DNA from: Arthrobacter gallicola
GTDB taxonomy: Bacteria; Actinomycetota; Actinomycetes; Actinomycetales; Micrococcaceae
Length of the DNA: 64,000 nucleotides
Assembly: GCF_014836775.1 (NCBI RefSeq)
Contig: NZ_JACSQD010000002.1
Coordinates: forward strand, 374,567 to 438,566
Reading direction: 5' to 3'
Shown: positions 6,927 through 17,022 of the stretch, one piece after another
Position numbering within the stretch: the first letter of the stretch is position 1
Layout of the letters: the number at the start of each line of letters is the position of its first letter
Notes under the pieces: generated by a model
Seen by the model: the letters and a program-made list of their open reading frames with translations, nothing else
Told to the model about the DNA's origin: nothing
The model's database searches: none
Made by a program: the position numbers and the translations under genes

Positions 6927-8822
6927 CTAGTCGTCGTCCCGCCGGTTACCGGAGCTGGACGGGGACGCGGAGGAACTGGGTGATGCCGACGGCGACGGAC
7001 TCGGCGGCTCCTTAGCCACCGTCAGCGTGACGGTGCTGCCCTGTGGAACATCCGATCCTGGCGGGGCGCTCTGATCAATGACGGTACCCGGCTTCACCAC
7101 CGAGTTTTCGACTTCCTCCACTGCCACCTCCAGCCCGTAGGCAGGATCAGCCAGATAGGCGCGGGCCTCTTCGATGCTCACGTCCCGGAGATTGGGAACC
7201 GTGACCTTTCCTGAGGACAGCACCAGGTCAACAGTGCTGCCAACCTGGACCGACGTTCCGATCCCCGGCGTGGTTTCGATGACCCGGCCTTCCGGCACAA
7301 CCGGACTGTTAGCCGTGACGGTATTCCCGCCCTGCAGCCCCATCAGGCGCAGGACATCCCTGGCCTGGGCCTCACTCATGCCGGGCAGGGTATTCGGGAT
7401 TACCACCGCGGACGGGCCCTGGGACACGAACAGCGTGATGTCGGCGTCGAACAGTGTGTCTGTCCCGGCCGCCGGAGAGGTTCCGATGGCCAGACCGGAC
7501 TCAACCGTGTCGCTGTACTGCTGTTCGATCACGGGTGCCCGGAACCCCTCGCCCATAATGGTGTTGATGGCCTCCGTCTGCGTCATATATTCCACATTGG
7601 GAATACTTCCGGTGGGTGGGGGCGGCGGCGGCTGGTTGGCCAGGCTGTAGGCGAAAACCCCGCCGGACGCGAGCAGCAGTGCCACCCCAAGGAACAGTGT
7701 GATGATCCAGGCCCGGCGGCGTTTCCTCTGCTTCGGGTCCCGCTCCTGGACAGTGCCTGCCGGCAGCCGGGAAAGGCCCTCTTCCTCGCGCAGGTCCTCG
7801 GCCGGCATGCTCGTGAGCGGACCGCCCTCCATGACGCGGGCCATGGCACGTGTGCGTGGTTCCTCTTCAGGCCATGCCTGGACAGAGGTCTTAGGGATCT
7901 GGATGGCTTCGGTGGCGGCGGTTCGCACCGGCTCCAGCTCACCGCGGCGTGCAGCCTGGAGGGCTTCGCTGAAGGCATGTGCGTTCTGATACCGCTCATC
8001 CCGGTTCTTAGCCAGGCCGCGCTCCAGCACGGAGTCCAAAGCCGGAGACACTTCCCCATTGAAGCTGCCGGCCTTGGGCGGCTGTTCCCGCACATGCTGG
8101 TATGCCACAGATACCGGGCTGTCCCCCAAAAAGGGCGGGCGTCCAGCAAGCATCTCAAAGAACAGGCAGGCAGCGGAGTACAGGTCGCTGCGTGCGTCGA
8201 CCGTTTCGCCGCGGGCCTGTTCCGGGGACAGGTACTGCGCGGTGCCAATTACCGCCTGGGTCTGCGTCATCGTCGCAGCCGAGTCAGCGATGGCCCGGGC
8301 AATGCCAAAGTCCATCACCTTGACGCGCCCGTCGGCAGCAACCATAACGTTGGCGGGCTTGATATCCCGGTGCACAATCCCGGAGCGGTGGCTGTACTCG
8401 AGGGCAGCCAGCACACCGAGCGTGTAGTCCACCGCCGCGTCAATGCTGATCTCCCCGGCTTTGATGAGGTCGCGAAGGGTGCGGCCGGAGACGTATTCCA
8501 TGACGATAAAGGGCAGACGGACCTCATCATGGGAGCCGTCCTCCGCTTCCTGGTCCCCGGTGTCATACACGGAGACGATGGAGGGGTGGTTCAAACCGGC
8601 GACAGCCTGTGCTTCCCGACGAAACCTGGATTGAAACAACGGATCACGCGCCAGGTCCGGCCGGAGCACCTTGATGGCCACTGAGCGTCCCAGCCGGGAG
8701 TCACGGCCGAGGTAGACGTCGGCCATGCCGCCGCGGCCGATGAGTTCACCTACCTCGTACCGCCCGTTGAGGATACGGTCAGTGTTCAGCGTTGGGTGTC
8801 CTTTCAGGAAATCCGCACTCAT
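6927..8822 (-). CDS. pknB: PASTA-domain Ser/Thr protein kinase PknB (631 aa)
   Basis: Membrane receptor kinase that senses muropeptides/lipid II and controls wall synthesis and division. Cytosolic kinase: Gly loop near 28-36, Lys51, HRD with Asp153, DFG 171-173, and an activation loop with Thr184/186/188. One transmembrane helix (about 371-393) follows a KQRKRRR stop. Three extracellular PASTA repeats cover about 406-470, 472-538 and 539-605, then a Ser/Pro-rich tail ends in RRDDD. Mycobacterial PknB has four PASTA units. It is the last gene of the kinase operon, five bases after pknA, and ends 12 bases from the convergent pabA. The ATG lacks a strong ribosome site, so translational coupling is likely. 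Confidence 0.96.
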   Translation of the reverse strand: MSADFLKGHPTLNTDRILNGRYEVGELIGRGGMADVYLGRDSRLGRSVAIKVLRPDLARDPLFQSRFRREAQAVAGLNHPSIVSVYDTGDQEAEDGSHDEVRLPFIVMEYVSGRTLRDLIKAGEISIDAAVDYTLGVLAALEYSHRSGIVHRDIKPANVMVAADGRVKVMDFGIARAIADSAATMTQTQAVIGTAQYLSPEQARGETVDARSDLYSAACLFFEMLAGRPPFLGDSPVSVAYQHVREQPPKAGSFNGEVSPALDSVLERGLAKNRDERYQNAHAFSEALQAARRGELEPVRTAATEAIQIPKTSVQAWPEEEPRTRAMARVMEGGPLTSMPAEDLREEEGLSRLPAGTVQERDPKQRKRRRAWIITLFLGVALLLASGGVFAYSLANQPPPPPPTGSIPNVEYMTQTEAINTIMGEGFRAPVIEQQYSDTVESGLAIGTSPAAGTDTLFDADITLFVSQGPSAVVIPNTLPGMSEAQARDVLRLMGLQGGNTVTANSPVVPEGRVIETTPGIGTSVQVGSTVDLVLSSGKVTVPNLRDVSIEEARAYLADPAYGLEVAVEEVENSVVKPGTVIDQSAPPGSDVPQGSTVTLTVAKEPPSPSPSASPSSSASPSSSGNRRDDD

Positions 8823-8827
8823 GGTCG

Positions 8828-10627
8828 TTAAGGACTGGCGGGGCCGGAAGCACCCGCAGCGGGTTGTGAGGGCTCAGCGGGAGGTCCGCTGGAGACAACT
8901 ACCGTCACGGTCGATCCGGCGGGGACGGTTGCCCCTTCACCGGGGTTGACGCTGATGACAGTGCCGGCGGCGGCGTTGTCGGAGGGCTGCTGCACCTCGT
9001 CGGGCACGAGCCCCGCGGCCACGATCGCCTGACTGGCAGCGGACGCCTGCGAGTTCCGCAGCCCACCCGGGACCGTGACCATTTCAGGCCCGGATGAGAA
9101 GGTCACAGAGACAGCATCTCCCCGGGACAGCGCGCCCACGGGATTAACATCGAGCACGGTGCCTTCCGGCTGGTCCGAGGCAACGGGGACGCGGCTCACG
9201 GCCAAGCCCAGGGCACTGAGTTCCTGCGACACGCTGTTTACATCCCGGCCCTGGAACTGGGAGGCGTTGATGGTGATTTCCGGCGCCGTCGTGCTGGGGC
9301 TCGCCGAAGGGGTAGTCGGTGATGCCGAGCTTGTGGTCGGTGAGGCACTGCTCCGGGTGGGGCTGGCCGACGTCGACGGCGAGGAAGAGGTGGACGGCGA
9401 CTTGGTGGTCTCGTTGTTGCCGGCCGGATCGGAGTTCAGGTTCACAGCGATGACCGCAATGATGGCGATCAGCGCCAGGGACAGGAACACGATGAGCGGA
9501 ATGAGCCACTTTTTGCGCTGCGGCTGGTCATCGTAACCGTCGTCGCTGCCGTAGCCATCACCATCACCGTCACCGCCGTCGATGTCCTCGTCCGTCCAAT
9601 CGCGCGAGGCTGCCAGGGCACCGGTTTCCTGCCCGTTGGCTGCCGAGGAAGCCACCGGCAGTGCGGAGGTCGCCGGCGAAGTATCCACCACGCGCGTTGC
9701 GGAGGTATTGCCGGGCATCGGAACCGGAGCCGTGACGGCACTGGTTGCCGCAGTTCCGGCGGCACCAAAGAGGAGCATGCCGGGGACGGCCTGCTGGGCG
9801 GCGCTGATATCGCCACGGCGGATGGCTTCAACAGCACGGGCCAGGGCCTCGGCATCGGCAGGGCGGTCCGCCGGGTCCTTGGCCAGCATGGACATGATCA
9901 GGGCCCGCACCGGAGCGGGAATGGACTCCGGCAGCGGCGGCGGAGTGTCGTTGACCTGGGCCAGGGCAATGGCGATCTGGGATTCGCCGGAGAACGGGCG
10001 GGTGCCGGCGAGCAGCTCGTAGCCGATCACACCGAGGGCGTAGATGTCGCTGGACCCCGTTGCCTGCTGTCCCGTTGCCTGTTCCGGCGCCAGGTACTGG
10101 GCAGTTCCCATGACCTGTCCGGTGGCGGTGAGCGGCACCTGGTCGGCAAGGCGCGCAATGCCGAAGTCGGTGATCTTCACCCGCCCGTCGGGCATGATCA
10201 GCAGGTTCCCGGGCTTTACATCGCGGTGCACCAGGCCCTGCCGGTGGGCGACAGCCAGTGCAGTGGCGGTCTGGCCAATGATCGAAAGGGTCCGGTCCGG
10301 GGAGAGAACCTTGTCGCGTTCGATGATGCTGGAGAGCGGCTGGCCCGGGACCAGTTCCATGACCAAATAGGCTGAGCCCTCCTCCTCGCCGTAATCGAAG
10401 ACGTTGGCGATGCCCTCGTGATTCAGCAGGGCGGTGTGGCGTGCCTCGGCGCGGAAGCGGTTGAGGAAGCCGGGGTCGCCGGTGTACTCCTCCTTGAGGA
10501 TCTTGATGGCAACGATCCGGCCCAGGACAAGGTCCCGTGCCTTCCAGACCTCGCCCATGCCGCCGATGGCTATACGATCGGTCAGCTGGAACCTGCCGCC
10601 TAAGGTGATACCCGAAGTAGGCCTCAC
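8828..10627 (-). CDS. pknA: PknA-type Ser/Thr protein kinase carrying two PASTA domains (599 aa)
   Basis: Second kinase of the growth/division operon. Kinase core: Lys42, HRD 134-136, DFG 154-156 and APE-like APEQ 180-183. A long acidic Gly/Asp-rich linker (about 346-369) precedes a transmembrane helix (374-396). A Ser/Thr/Pro-rich stalk (400-450) leads to two PASTA repeats (about 451-513 and 515-582). Position next to pbpA marks it as PknA, but the mycobacterial PknA lacks PASTA domains, so this one may itself be a wall sensor. GTG start inside the pbpA stop (GTGA). Confidence 0.94.
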   Translation of the reverse strand: MRPTSGITLGGRFQLTDRIAIGGMGEVWKARDLVLGRIVAIKILKEEYTGDPGFLNRFRAEARHTALLNHEGIANVFDYGEEEGSAYLVMELVPGQPLSSIIERDKVLSPDRTLSIIGQTATALAVAHRQGLVHRDVKPGNLLIMPDGRVKITDFGIARLADQVPLTATGQVMGTAQYLAPEQATGQQATGSSDIYALGVIGYELLAGTRPFSGESQIAIALAQVNDTPPPLPESIPAPVRALIMSMLAKDPADRPADAEALARAVEAIRRGDISAAQQAVPGMLLFGAAGTAATSAVTAPVPMPGNTSATRVVDTSPATSALPVASSAANGQETGALAASRDWTDEDIDGGDGDGDGYGSDDGYDDQPQRKKWLIPLIVFLSLALIAIIAVIAVNLNSDPAGNNETTKSPSTSSSPSTSASPTRSSASPTTSSASPTTPSASPSTTAPEITINASQFQGRDVNSVSQELSALGLAVSRVPVASDQPEGTVLDVNPVGALSRGDAVSVTFSSGPEMVTVPGGLRNSQASAASQAIVAAGLVPDEVQQPSDNAAAGTVISVNPGEGATVPAGSTVTVVVSSGPPAEPSQPAAGASGPASP

Positions 10628-12066
10628 TTATTCAACACCGCCTCTAGGAGTTTTTGCGCGCTTGGAGTGGTCAATTGGGAACCGGTGGCCAGGTCAACGT
10701 CTTCCATGACGATCGAGATGGCCACCTGGGGGTCGTCTGCCGGGGCGAACCCGGTGAACCAGGCGTTGTCGCCGCGTCCCTCGACTTCGGCGGTGCCCGT
10801 CTTGCCTGCCACCTTGAATCCGGGAACACGGGCCGCGGACGCGGACCCGTTGTCCACAACGCTCACCATCCAGTCCGTCAGCTGCGCGGCTGTGCCGGGG
10901 CTGACAGAGGTGTTGAGCACGGTGGGTTCCGGTTCGTCGATCACTGACAGGTCCGGTGCCCGGACCACCTTGATCAGGTTCGGGGTCATCTGTACGCCAT
11001 TGTTGGCGATCGCAGCAGAGATCATGGCCACCTGCAGCGGGGTTGCCGTGACACTGCCCTGGCCAATGGAGGACAGTGCCAGCTCGGCCTGCCCCTCCGT
11101 GTCGGGGAACTGGCTGGCCGTGACATCGGTGGGGATATTCAGCGTCTGGCCGAACCCGAACTTTTCCGCCTGCTGCGCCACTGCGTCCTCCCCGACATCC
11201 CATGCAACCTGGGCGAAAACGGTGTTGCAGGACTGCTCGAGAGCGAACTCAAGGTCCGCTTCGCTTCGGGTGGAACACAGCCCGTTGGTGAAGTTCGGCA
11301 GCGAAATCGTGGTTCCCGGCAGCGGCAGGGCAGCAGGGTTCGGGATTACGGACTCCGCGTTGAATTTACCGGTTTCCAGTGCTGCCGCTGCGACCACCAG
11401 TTTGAAGGTGGAGCCCGGGGCCAGGAGGGACTGGGTTGCCGGGTTCGTGTACGGGGAGAGCCCCGGAACGCCCAGCAGTGCTTCCATGTTGGCCTCAACC
11501 TCGGGCGTGTTGTGACCCGCCAGGAGGTTCGTGTCGTAGGAGGGCTTGGAAACCATCGCCAGGATGTCGCCGGTCTTGGGATCCATCATCACGATCGATC
11601 CCTTCTGCCCGTCGGGAATCAGGTCGTAAGCCATCTGCTGGAGCTCCGGGTCGATGGTGAGCTCGACGGACGCCCCCTCAGCCTGCGCGCCGGAGAACAA
11701 CTGGACCAGACGGTCGTAGAACTGCTGGTCACTGTTGCCGGTGAGTTCGTCGTTCATGGCCTGTTCCAGCTGGGTCACTCCATATACCAGGGAGAAGTAC
11801 CCGGTGACGGCCGAGTAGACCTCGGCGTTGTTGTATACCCGCTGGAAGTTGAACTCGTCGTTGGAGGGCACCGATTCGGCGATCGGAACCCCGTCTACCA
11901 GAATCGAACCGCGGTTCTGGCCGAAGTCCTGGTAGAGGCTGCGGACGTTGATCGGATCCTTATTGAGCTGGTCCGCGGCGAAGAACTGCACGTACGTCAG
12001 CGAACCAAGGATGGCCAGGAACATGGCCAGTGCCACGATCCAGCTGTTGCGGATGGCCTGGTTCAC
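10624..12066 (-). CDS. pbpA: Class B penicillin-binding protein PbpA (480 aa)
   Basis: Peptidoglycan D,D-transpeptidase paired with the RodA/FtsW polymerase. It has an N-terminal membrane anchor (about residues 9-29), a dimerisation/pedestal region, and a transpeptidase domain with active Ser219 in STFK, SCN (279-281) and KTG (422-424). Length and lack of PASTA domains match actinobacterial PbpA. The GTG start overlaps the rodA stop (GTGA) and its stop overlaps the pknA start, indicating coupled translation through the operon. Confidence 0.96.
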   Translation of the reverse strand: MNQAIRNSWIVALAMFLAILGSLTYVQFFAADQLNKDPINVRSLYQDFGQNRGSILVDGVPIAESVPSNDEFNFQRVYNNAEVYSAVTGYFSLVYGVTQLEQAMNDELTGNSDQQFYDRLVQLFSGAQAEGASVELTIDPELQQMAYDLIPDGQKGSIVMMDPKTGDILAMVSKPSYDTNLLAGHNTPEVEANMEALLGVPGLSPYTNPATQSLLAPGSTFKLVVAAAALETGKFNAESVIPNPAALPLPGTTISLPNFTNGLCSTRSEADLEFALEQSCNTVFAQVAWDVGEDAVAQQAEKFGFGQTLNIPTDVTASQFPDTEGQAELALSSIGQGSVTATPLQVAMISAAIANNGVQMTPNLIKVVRAPDLSVIDEPEPTVLNTSVSPGTAAQLTDWMVSVVDNGSASAARVPGFKVAGKTGTAEVEGRGDNAWFTGFAPADDPQVAISIVMEDVDLATGSQLTTPSAQKLLEAVLNK

Positions 12067-13484
12067 GCGCCCCTCACCTCCGTGGTCTCGTTGCCGGAGC
12101 GCCGCAGCGGGTTCCCGGTTTCAGCAGGTGAGGCCAGGGCAGGCTCCATATCAGTAATCATGCCGGTGGCGGCGGGACGCCGGGCGGCGTTGGAAATCAG
12201 CAGCAGCAAGGCAATGATGATCCAGTTGGCCAGCAGCGAAGAGCCGCCGGCGGACATAAAGGGTGTGGTGAGACCGGTCAGCGGGATGAGCCGCGTGACT
12301 CCGCCGATCACGACGAAGCACTGGAGGGCGATGGTGAAGGACAATCCACAGGCCAGCAGCTTGCCGAACCCGTCCCGCGTACCGAGTGCCGCCCGAAAAC
12401 CGCGCGAAACGAGCAGCACGAACAGCAGCACAATCGCAAAGACGCCGATCAGCCCGAGTTCTTCCCCGAGGGCCGCGATGATCATGTCCGAGTTCGCGTA
12501 AGTCACCAGGTCAGGGCGGCCTTGTCCGAGACCGGTGCCGGTCATGCCGCCGCTTGCCAGGCCAAAGAGGCCTTGAACGACCTGCCAGCTGCCACCGGGA
12601 CTGCGGTTAATGACTTCCGGTTCAAAGGCGTTGAGCCAGCTGTCGATGCGCAGAGCCACATGGCTGAACAGCTGGACGGCAACCAGCCCGCCGGCGCCGA
12701 TCAGGGCCAGGCCGATCAGTACCCAGCTGACGCGGCTCGTGGCGACATAGATCATGGCCATAAACAGGCCGAAAAACAGGATCGATGAACCCAGGTCCCG
12801 CTGGAAGACGAGGACTCCGATACTCACGCCCCAGGCGGCCATCATCGGGCCCAAGTCCTTGAACCGGGGGAACTGCAGCGGGCCCACCTTCCGGCCGGCA
12901 AGCAGGATCAGGTCCCGGTTGGTCGAAAGATACCCGGCCAGGAATATGGCGAGGGTGATCTTGGCGATTTCGCCTGGCTGGAACGTTCCGAAGCCTACGT
13001 TGATCCAGATTCGGGCGCCGTTGATGGTCAGGCCGAGCGGAGTCAGCGGCAGCAGGAGCAGGACGGCACTGACAATCAGTGAGATGTAGGTGTACCGGCG
13101 CAGGATGCGGTGATCCTTGATCACAAACAGCACACCGATCGCGGCGGCGACGGCAACCGTGCTCCACAGCAGCTGACGGTCTGCAGCCGAATCGCCTTCG
13201 ACAATGTCCAGGCGGTGGATCATGGCCAGGCCAATACCATTCAAAGCCGTGACGATCGGAAGTATTACCGGATCGGCATATTTCGCCCGAATGCGAAGCA
13301 CAATGTGGAAGGCCAGGACAAGTGCCACCAGGGTTCCGCCCTGGATCCAAAAATCCTCGTCAAAGGCGCGGTCCTCGTCGATGCCGACGAGCATATTGGC
13401 GCCAATGCCCACACCGAGGGCGAGCAGCAGCAGGACAGCCTCAACATTGCGCCGGGGCTTTGCGGGAGCGGCGAGTTCCGACAT
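12063..13484 (-). CDS. rodA: RodA/FtsW-family peptidoglycan glycosyltransferase (473 aa)
   Basis: SEDS-family polytopic membrane enzyme that polymerises lipid II, working with the adjacent PbpA. Hydrophobic helices fill the protein; the SEDS hallmark regions INGARIWI and GLTTPFMSAGGSS are visible. The ATG at 13484 overlaps the pstP stop (TAATG) and has GGAGGG eight bases upstream, which favours it over an in-frame GTG at 13502. The C-terminal 30 residues are a cytosolic Pro/Arg-rich tail, a plausible kinase target (inference). Confidence 0.95.
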   Translation of the reverse strand: MSELAAPAKPRRNVEAVLLLLALGVGIGANMLVGIDEDRAFDEDFWIQGGTLVALVLAFHIVLRIRAKYADPVILPIVTALNGIGLAMIHRLDIVEGDSAADRQLLWSTVAVAAAIGVLFVIKDHRILRRYTYISLIVSAVLLLLPLTPLGLTINGARIWINVGFGTFQPGEIAKITLAIFLAGYLSTNRDLILLAGRKVGPLQFPRFKDLGPMMAAWGVSIGVLVFQRDLGSSILFFGLFMAMIYVATSRVSWVLIGLALIGAGGLVAVQLFSHVALRIDSWLNAFEPEVINRSPGGSWQVVQGLFGLASGGMTGTGLGQGRPDLVTYANSDMIIAALGEELGLIGVFAIVLLFVLLVSRGFRAALGTRDGFGKLLACGLSFTIALQCFVVIGGVTRLIPLTGLTTPFMSAGGSSLLANWIIIALLLLISNAARRPAATGMITDMEPALASPAETGNPLRRSGNETTEVRGA

Positions 13485-15040
13485 TATTTCTGCCCTCCAC
13501 ACGGGTTGGTGACGGTGGGCAGGGAGTCCGGATCCGCCGTGGCCTCCAACGCGTCAGCGAGCACAGTAGGTGAGGGCGAAGGGGCAGCATCGTCGGGGGC
13601 CGGGCAGAGAATCGCTTTTGCGGTGCCGCGCAGCTGGCTCACGATCTGTTCGGCATGTACGAGGTCCCTGGCAGGGACGGTGTCGTTCACCCGGCTGCGC
13701 CAGTATTCGGGCAGGCTGTCGACGGGAATGTCGGTTGTCTCCGTGACCTGTGACAGCTTGATGGGGCCCAGTGTCTGCGAGACACCGTTGAAGATAGCCA
13801 CGCGGTTGTCCGAGGAACCTACGTAATAGCGGGTCTGGGTCCAGGCATAACCGACCCACAGCACCGAGGCCAGCAGGGCCGCCAGGACAGCGAGCACCAC
13901 CACGAGGATCCAGCGCCTCCGCTTGGGCGGTGCCTCTGGTTCCGCGGCACTGTCATTGGTGCCGGCGTCGTCGGCCTTATGCATAAGCATGCGGGCAGCG
14001 CGGCGCTCCGCAGTCCGTTCCGTAACGATCGGAATCTGCCCGGTTTCCGTCGCCAGGGAAGCGGCTCCCACCAGGAGGTGGGGCCGGGAGGCAAGGTCCT
14101 GCCGGATCAGCTCGGCGCGGACGGGATTGTCAACATCCCGGTCTCCGTCACTTTCCGGAACCGGTGCCGGAACATCCCCGGCAGCAGGAGAAGGGTCAGG
14201 TTTGCTTCCCCGTGCTTCGGCAGGAGATGGAACAGATGCATTTGAGATAGCAGTGCCACCGGTGACCGGAGCGGGTTCCCGCTGCGGACGCAGGATATCC
14301 GGGGCGGCATCTGCCGGTTCTTCAGCGATTTCGACGACGGCAACAGTGACGTTGTCCGGGGAGCCGCCGGCAAGGGTGAGGTCCACCAGGGTGTCGACGG
14401 CATAGTCAATGTCTTTTGACCCGCGCAGGACGGACTCGATGTCGCTGTCGCGCAGGACGGCGTTCAGGCCGTCGGAGCACAGCAGCCACCGCTCTCCGGC
14501 CGTGACCTCGAAAGTGGCCAGATCGAGTTCAGGACTGGCATCAACATCGCCGAGGACCCGCATCAGGACATTCTTATGCGGATGAATTTCGGCTTCCTCG
14601 GGCTTCAGCCTGCCCTCATCGATGAGCCGCTGGACGAAGGTGTGGTCAACGCTGATCTGCTCGAAGACGCCGTCCTTGAGGCGGTATGCACGGGAATCGC
14701 CAATATGCGCGAGAGCTGCACGGTTCCCCTGAAGGAGCATGGCGGTAACCGTGGTTCCCATGCCGGAAAGTTCCGGAGACGTGGTCACCAGTTCCGAAAG
14801 CAGCGAGTTGGCCGCCTGGATCTCGTCGGCCAGCACGGTCACAGCTTCGTCGTCCAGGTCCGGGCGGTCCAGATGGACCAGATCCAGCACGGTGGACGCA
14901 GATGCCACGTTGCCCCCGGCGTGGCCGCCCATACCGTCGGCGACAACGGCGAGGTAGCGGCCCACGTACGCAGAATCGTCGTTCTTAAGCCGGACCATGC
15001 CCACATCTGAGCGGGCAGCGTAGCGAAGGACCAAAGCCAC
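13484..15040 (-). CDS. pstP: PP2C-family Ser/Thr phosphatase PstP (518 aa)
   Basis: Metal-dependent phosphatase that reverses PknA/PknB signalling. The catalytic domain (about 1-238) has the PPM metal motifs: ADGMGGHAGG (35-43), GMGTT, IGDSRAYR and SPDN (227-230). A long Pro/Ala-rich linker, one transmembrane helix (about 377-400) after PPKRRR and an extracellular domain follow. The catalytic part is therefore cytosolic. GTG start two bases after the fhaB stop. Confidence 0.96.
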   Translation of the reverse strand: MALVLRYAARSDVGMVRLKNDDSAYVGRYLAVVADGMGGHAGGNVASASTVLDLVHLDRPDLDDEAVTVLADEIQAANSLLSELVTTSPELSGMGTTVTAMLLQGNRAALAHIGDSRAYRLKDGVFEQISVDHTFVQRLIDEGRLKPEEAEIHPHKNVLMRVLGDVDASPELDLATFEVTAGERWLLCSDGLNAVLRDSDIESVLRGSKDIDYAVDTLVDLTLAGGSPDNVTVAVVEIAEEPADAAPDILRPQREPAPVTGGTAISNASVPSPAEARGSKPDPSPAAGDVPAPVPESDGDRDVDNPVRAELIRQDLASRPHLLVGAASLATETGQIPIVTERTAERRAARMLMHKADDAGTNDSAAEPEAPPKRRRWILVVVLAVLAALLASVLWVGYAWTQTRYYVGSSDNRVAIFNGVSQTLGPIKLSQVTETTDIPVDSLPEYWRSRVNDTVPARDLVHAEQIVSQLRGTAKAILCPAPDDAAPSPSPTVLADALEATADPDSLPTVTNPCGGQK

Positions 15041-15042
15041 TG

Positions 15043-15528
15043 CTATGGCCTCAATTCGATGACCGTTTTACCGATGCGGATCGGCACGCCCGGGTCAACG
15101 GGCTGGGCACGGGTCAGCTGGGCGCCGCCCAGGAAAGTTCCGTTGGTTGACCCGAGGTCTTCAATGAACCACCGGCTGCCCTGCGGGAAAAGGCGGGCGT
15201 GCCTGCCGGAGGCATAATCGTCCTCCAGCACAAGGGTGGCTTCCTGGGCGCGGCCCAGCAGGATGGGGCTGGAGGCGAGTTCCAGGGTGGTGCCCCGGAG
15301 CGGACCTTCGGTGACGACCATCTGGCGGGCCGTCACCCGCGCGGGCGGCGGCGTTTCGCGTTCCAGGGCCGGATTCTTGCGGACCTGGCGGGCGGACGGT
15401 GTTCCGGTCCGGTTCCGCATGCCAAGCACCAGATCCCGCCGGATTGCTCCGACCACCCCGAGAACCATGACCCAGAGCAGGATCAGGAAGCCGTACCGCA
15501 GCAGGGTCAGCGTCAAAGAGCCGTCCAC
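15043..15528 (-). CDS. fhaB: FHA-domain membrane protein FhaB/FipA (161 aa)
   Basis: Phosphothreonine-binding adaptor of the division machinery. An N-terminal transmembrane helix (about 8-28) is followed by a linker and a C-terminal FHA domain (about 85-161) with the GR, S-G-RH and STNGT signatures. In mycobacteria the homologue links FtsZ and FtsQ under PknA control. The GTG start overlaps the fhaA stop by one base (TAGTG). Confidence 0.94.
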   Translation of the reverse strand: MDGSLTLTLLRYGFLILLWVMVLGVVGAIRRDLVLGMRNRTGTPSARQVRKNPALERETPPPARVTARQMVVTEGPLRGTTLELASSPILLGRAQEATLVLEDDYASGRHARLFPQGSRWFIEDLGSTNGTFLGGAQLTRAQPVDPGVPIRIGKTVIELRP

Positions 15529-16253
15529 TAGCGCCCCCCGGAACGGATCGGAAGAAGACGGAAGGTGATGCGGGTCCGTCCCATGGCAATAGTGGAGCCG
15601 TCGGTGAGGATGGTTTCCCCCTGTACTTTCTGGCCGTTGACGTAGCTGCCGTTGGTTGAGCCCAGATCAATTGCCCTGACCGTGCCGCCTTCGGTACGGA
15701 TTTCCAGGTGCCGCCGGGACACCCCGGTGTCGTCAACCAGGATGTCCGCCTCGGAGGATCGGCCAAGCACCACCGAGGCAGCATTCAGGGAATACCGCTG
15801 GCCGTCTATGTCCAGCACAGGCTGCATCCGGGTCGGGCTTTGGCGCGGGGCCGGAGGCTGAGCCTGGCGTGGCCCTCCTGAGTGGGACTTCTCGGTGGCG
15901 GAATCCACTTCAAGGGAACCGGGTTTGAGGGACGAATCCCGGGTAAAAGACACCCGGACAGGGCCTTGAAGGGTGTAGGACTGGCTGCGCGCGTGTTTGA
16001 TGACGACGTCGCAAAGCTCTTCAGCGAGGGGCGCACCCCATTCCTGGGCGCGGGCAAAGTCTTCATCGGAAAGGCGGGCAGTGAAGACATTGGGGGCGAG
16101 CGTGCGGCCCTGTGCCAGCGTCATGGACTTCTCATCCAGCTCACGGCGGAGGGTGATTGCCAGTTCGAGTGGTTCAACGCGTCCCGAGGAACTGGAAAAC
16201 GCCCCTCGGACCATCCGTTCGATGCCTCGTTCGACGTTGTCGAGTAGACCCAT
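15528..16253 (-). CDS. fhaA: DUF3662/FHA-domain protein FhaA (241 aa)
   Basis: First gene of the operon. It has an N-terminal DUF3662 domain (about 1-115, starting MGLLDNVERGIERMVRGAF), a Pro/Gln-rich linker and a C-terminal FHA domain (about 145-235; LGRSSEAD, SRRHLEIR, DLGSTNGSYVN). In mycobacteria it is a PknB substrate that binds the pseudokinase domain of MviN and restrains peptidoglycan synthesis. The ATG follows a strong AAGGAGG. Confidence 0.95.
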   Translation of the reverse strand: MGLLDNVERGIERMVRGAFSSSSGRVEPLELAITLRRELDEKSMTLAQGRTLAPNVFTARLSDEDFARAQEWGAPLAEELCDVVIKHARSQSYTLQGPVRVSFTRDSSLKPGSLEVDSATEKSHSGGPRQAQPPAPRQSPTRMQPVLDIDGQRYSLNAASVVLGRSSEADILVDDTGVSRRHLEIRTEGGTVRAIDLGSTNGSYVNGQKVQGETILTDGSTIAMGRTRITFRLLPIRSGGR

Positions 16254-16730
16254 CTCTGCCTCCTTCCCTCTGCCTGGTGTTTTCTAACCTTGCTGACGGC
16301 TTCTTCCTGCGCTGTTCCGGGCCAATCCGCTGGTCAAAGGTCCGGCGGCCTGGCCCAGTGAGTGTAACTGCGGCACGCTTCCTGCCAGCCGTATGAAACG
16401 CGGACGTGCAGGCAGGCGGCGTGTCTATCCATTCCGATACTACTGGGGTCAGCTGATAAATGTCTTAACGCCTGGGCGGTGTCCCCGGCCGGTCTCCTGC
16501 GGTCCCGCTCACAATGCGGGACGGGTTTCGGTGCGTTGAACCGCCAGGGAGAACACTGTTTTCGGTGCGGTTCCAACCCCAGGAAGCGCGCTGTCAGGCC
16601 TCATCAGGGCCCGTTTAGGTGTTTGGCGGAAATGCCGGTATGCTTGATTCTGCTGTTCCCGAGGAAACGGAATACAGGATCTCGCCGATGTGGTGATATT
16701 CACGGTAATCCCGCCGAGGGAAGACACTTT
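16254..16730. other. Gene-free stretch before fhaA and tRNA-Leu
   Basis: 477 bases with no supportable gene; it must hold the divergent promoters of fhaA (minus) and tRNA-Leu (plus). I could not assign convincing -35/-10 pairs. A 7-bp hairpin (16502-16508 with 16516-16522) and an imperfect direct repeat beginning TTTCGGTGCG (near 16526 and 16559) are the only structures noticed. Confidence 0.6.
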
Positions 16731-16816
16731 GCGCGAGTGGCGGAACGGCAGACGCGCTGGCTTCAGGTGCCAGTGTCCGAAAGGGCGTGGGGGTTCAAAT
16801 CCCCCCTCGCGCACCA
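16731..16816 (+). tRNA. tRNA-Leu (CAG anticodon)
   Basis: Acceptor GCGCGAG (16731-16737) pairs with CTCGCGC (16806-16812); discriminator A16813 is followed by an encoded CCA (16814-16816). The anticodon CAG is at 16764-16766 between CTGGC and GCCAG. The long variable arm is typical of leucine tRNA. Confidence 0.97.
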
Positions 16817-16824
16817 ATGAATAT

Positions 16825-16868
16825 GGCCCCTGATCCGGTGTTTGAACTCCGGATCAGGGGCCATTTTC
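16825..16868 (+). terminator. Terminator after tRNA-Leu
   Basis: A 14-bp stem (16825-16838 with 16849-16862) with a ten-base loop is followed by ATTTT. Confidence 0.85.
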
Positions 16869-17022
16869 GTTAAGGAACGGTCATGTACCCCCGCCGGGTC
16901 TTTGGGCCACGGTTCGCGGGTGGCAGTGTCCACTTCCGCCGATGCCGGCGGCACGCGAACCGTTTCTCACTGACCAGCTAGGGAGCCCGGAGACAGATCC
17001 GGGCATCGAATGGAGAACACAG

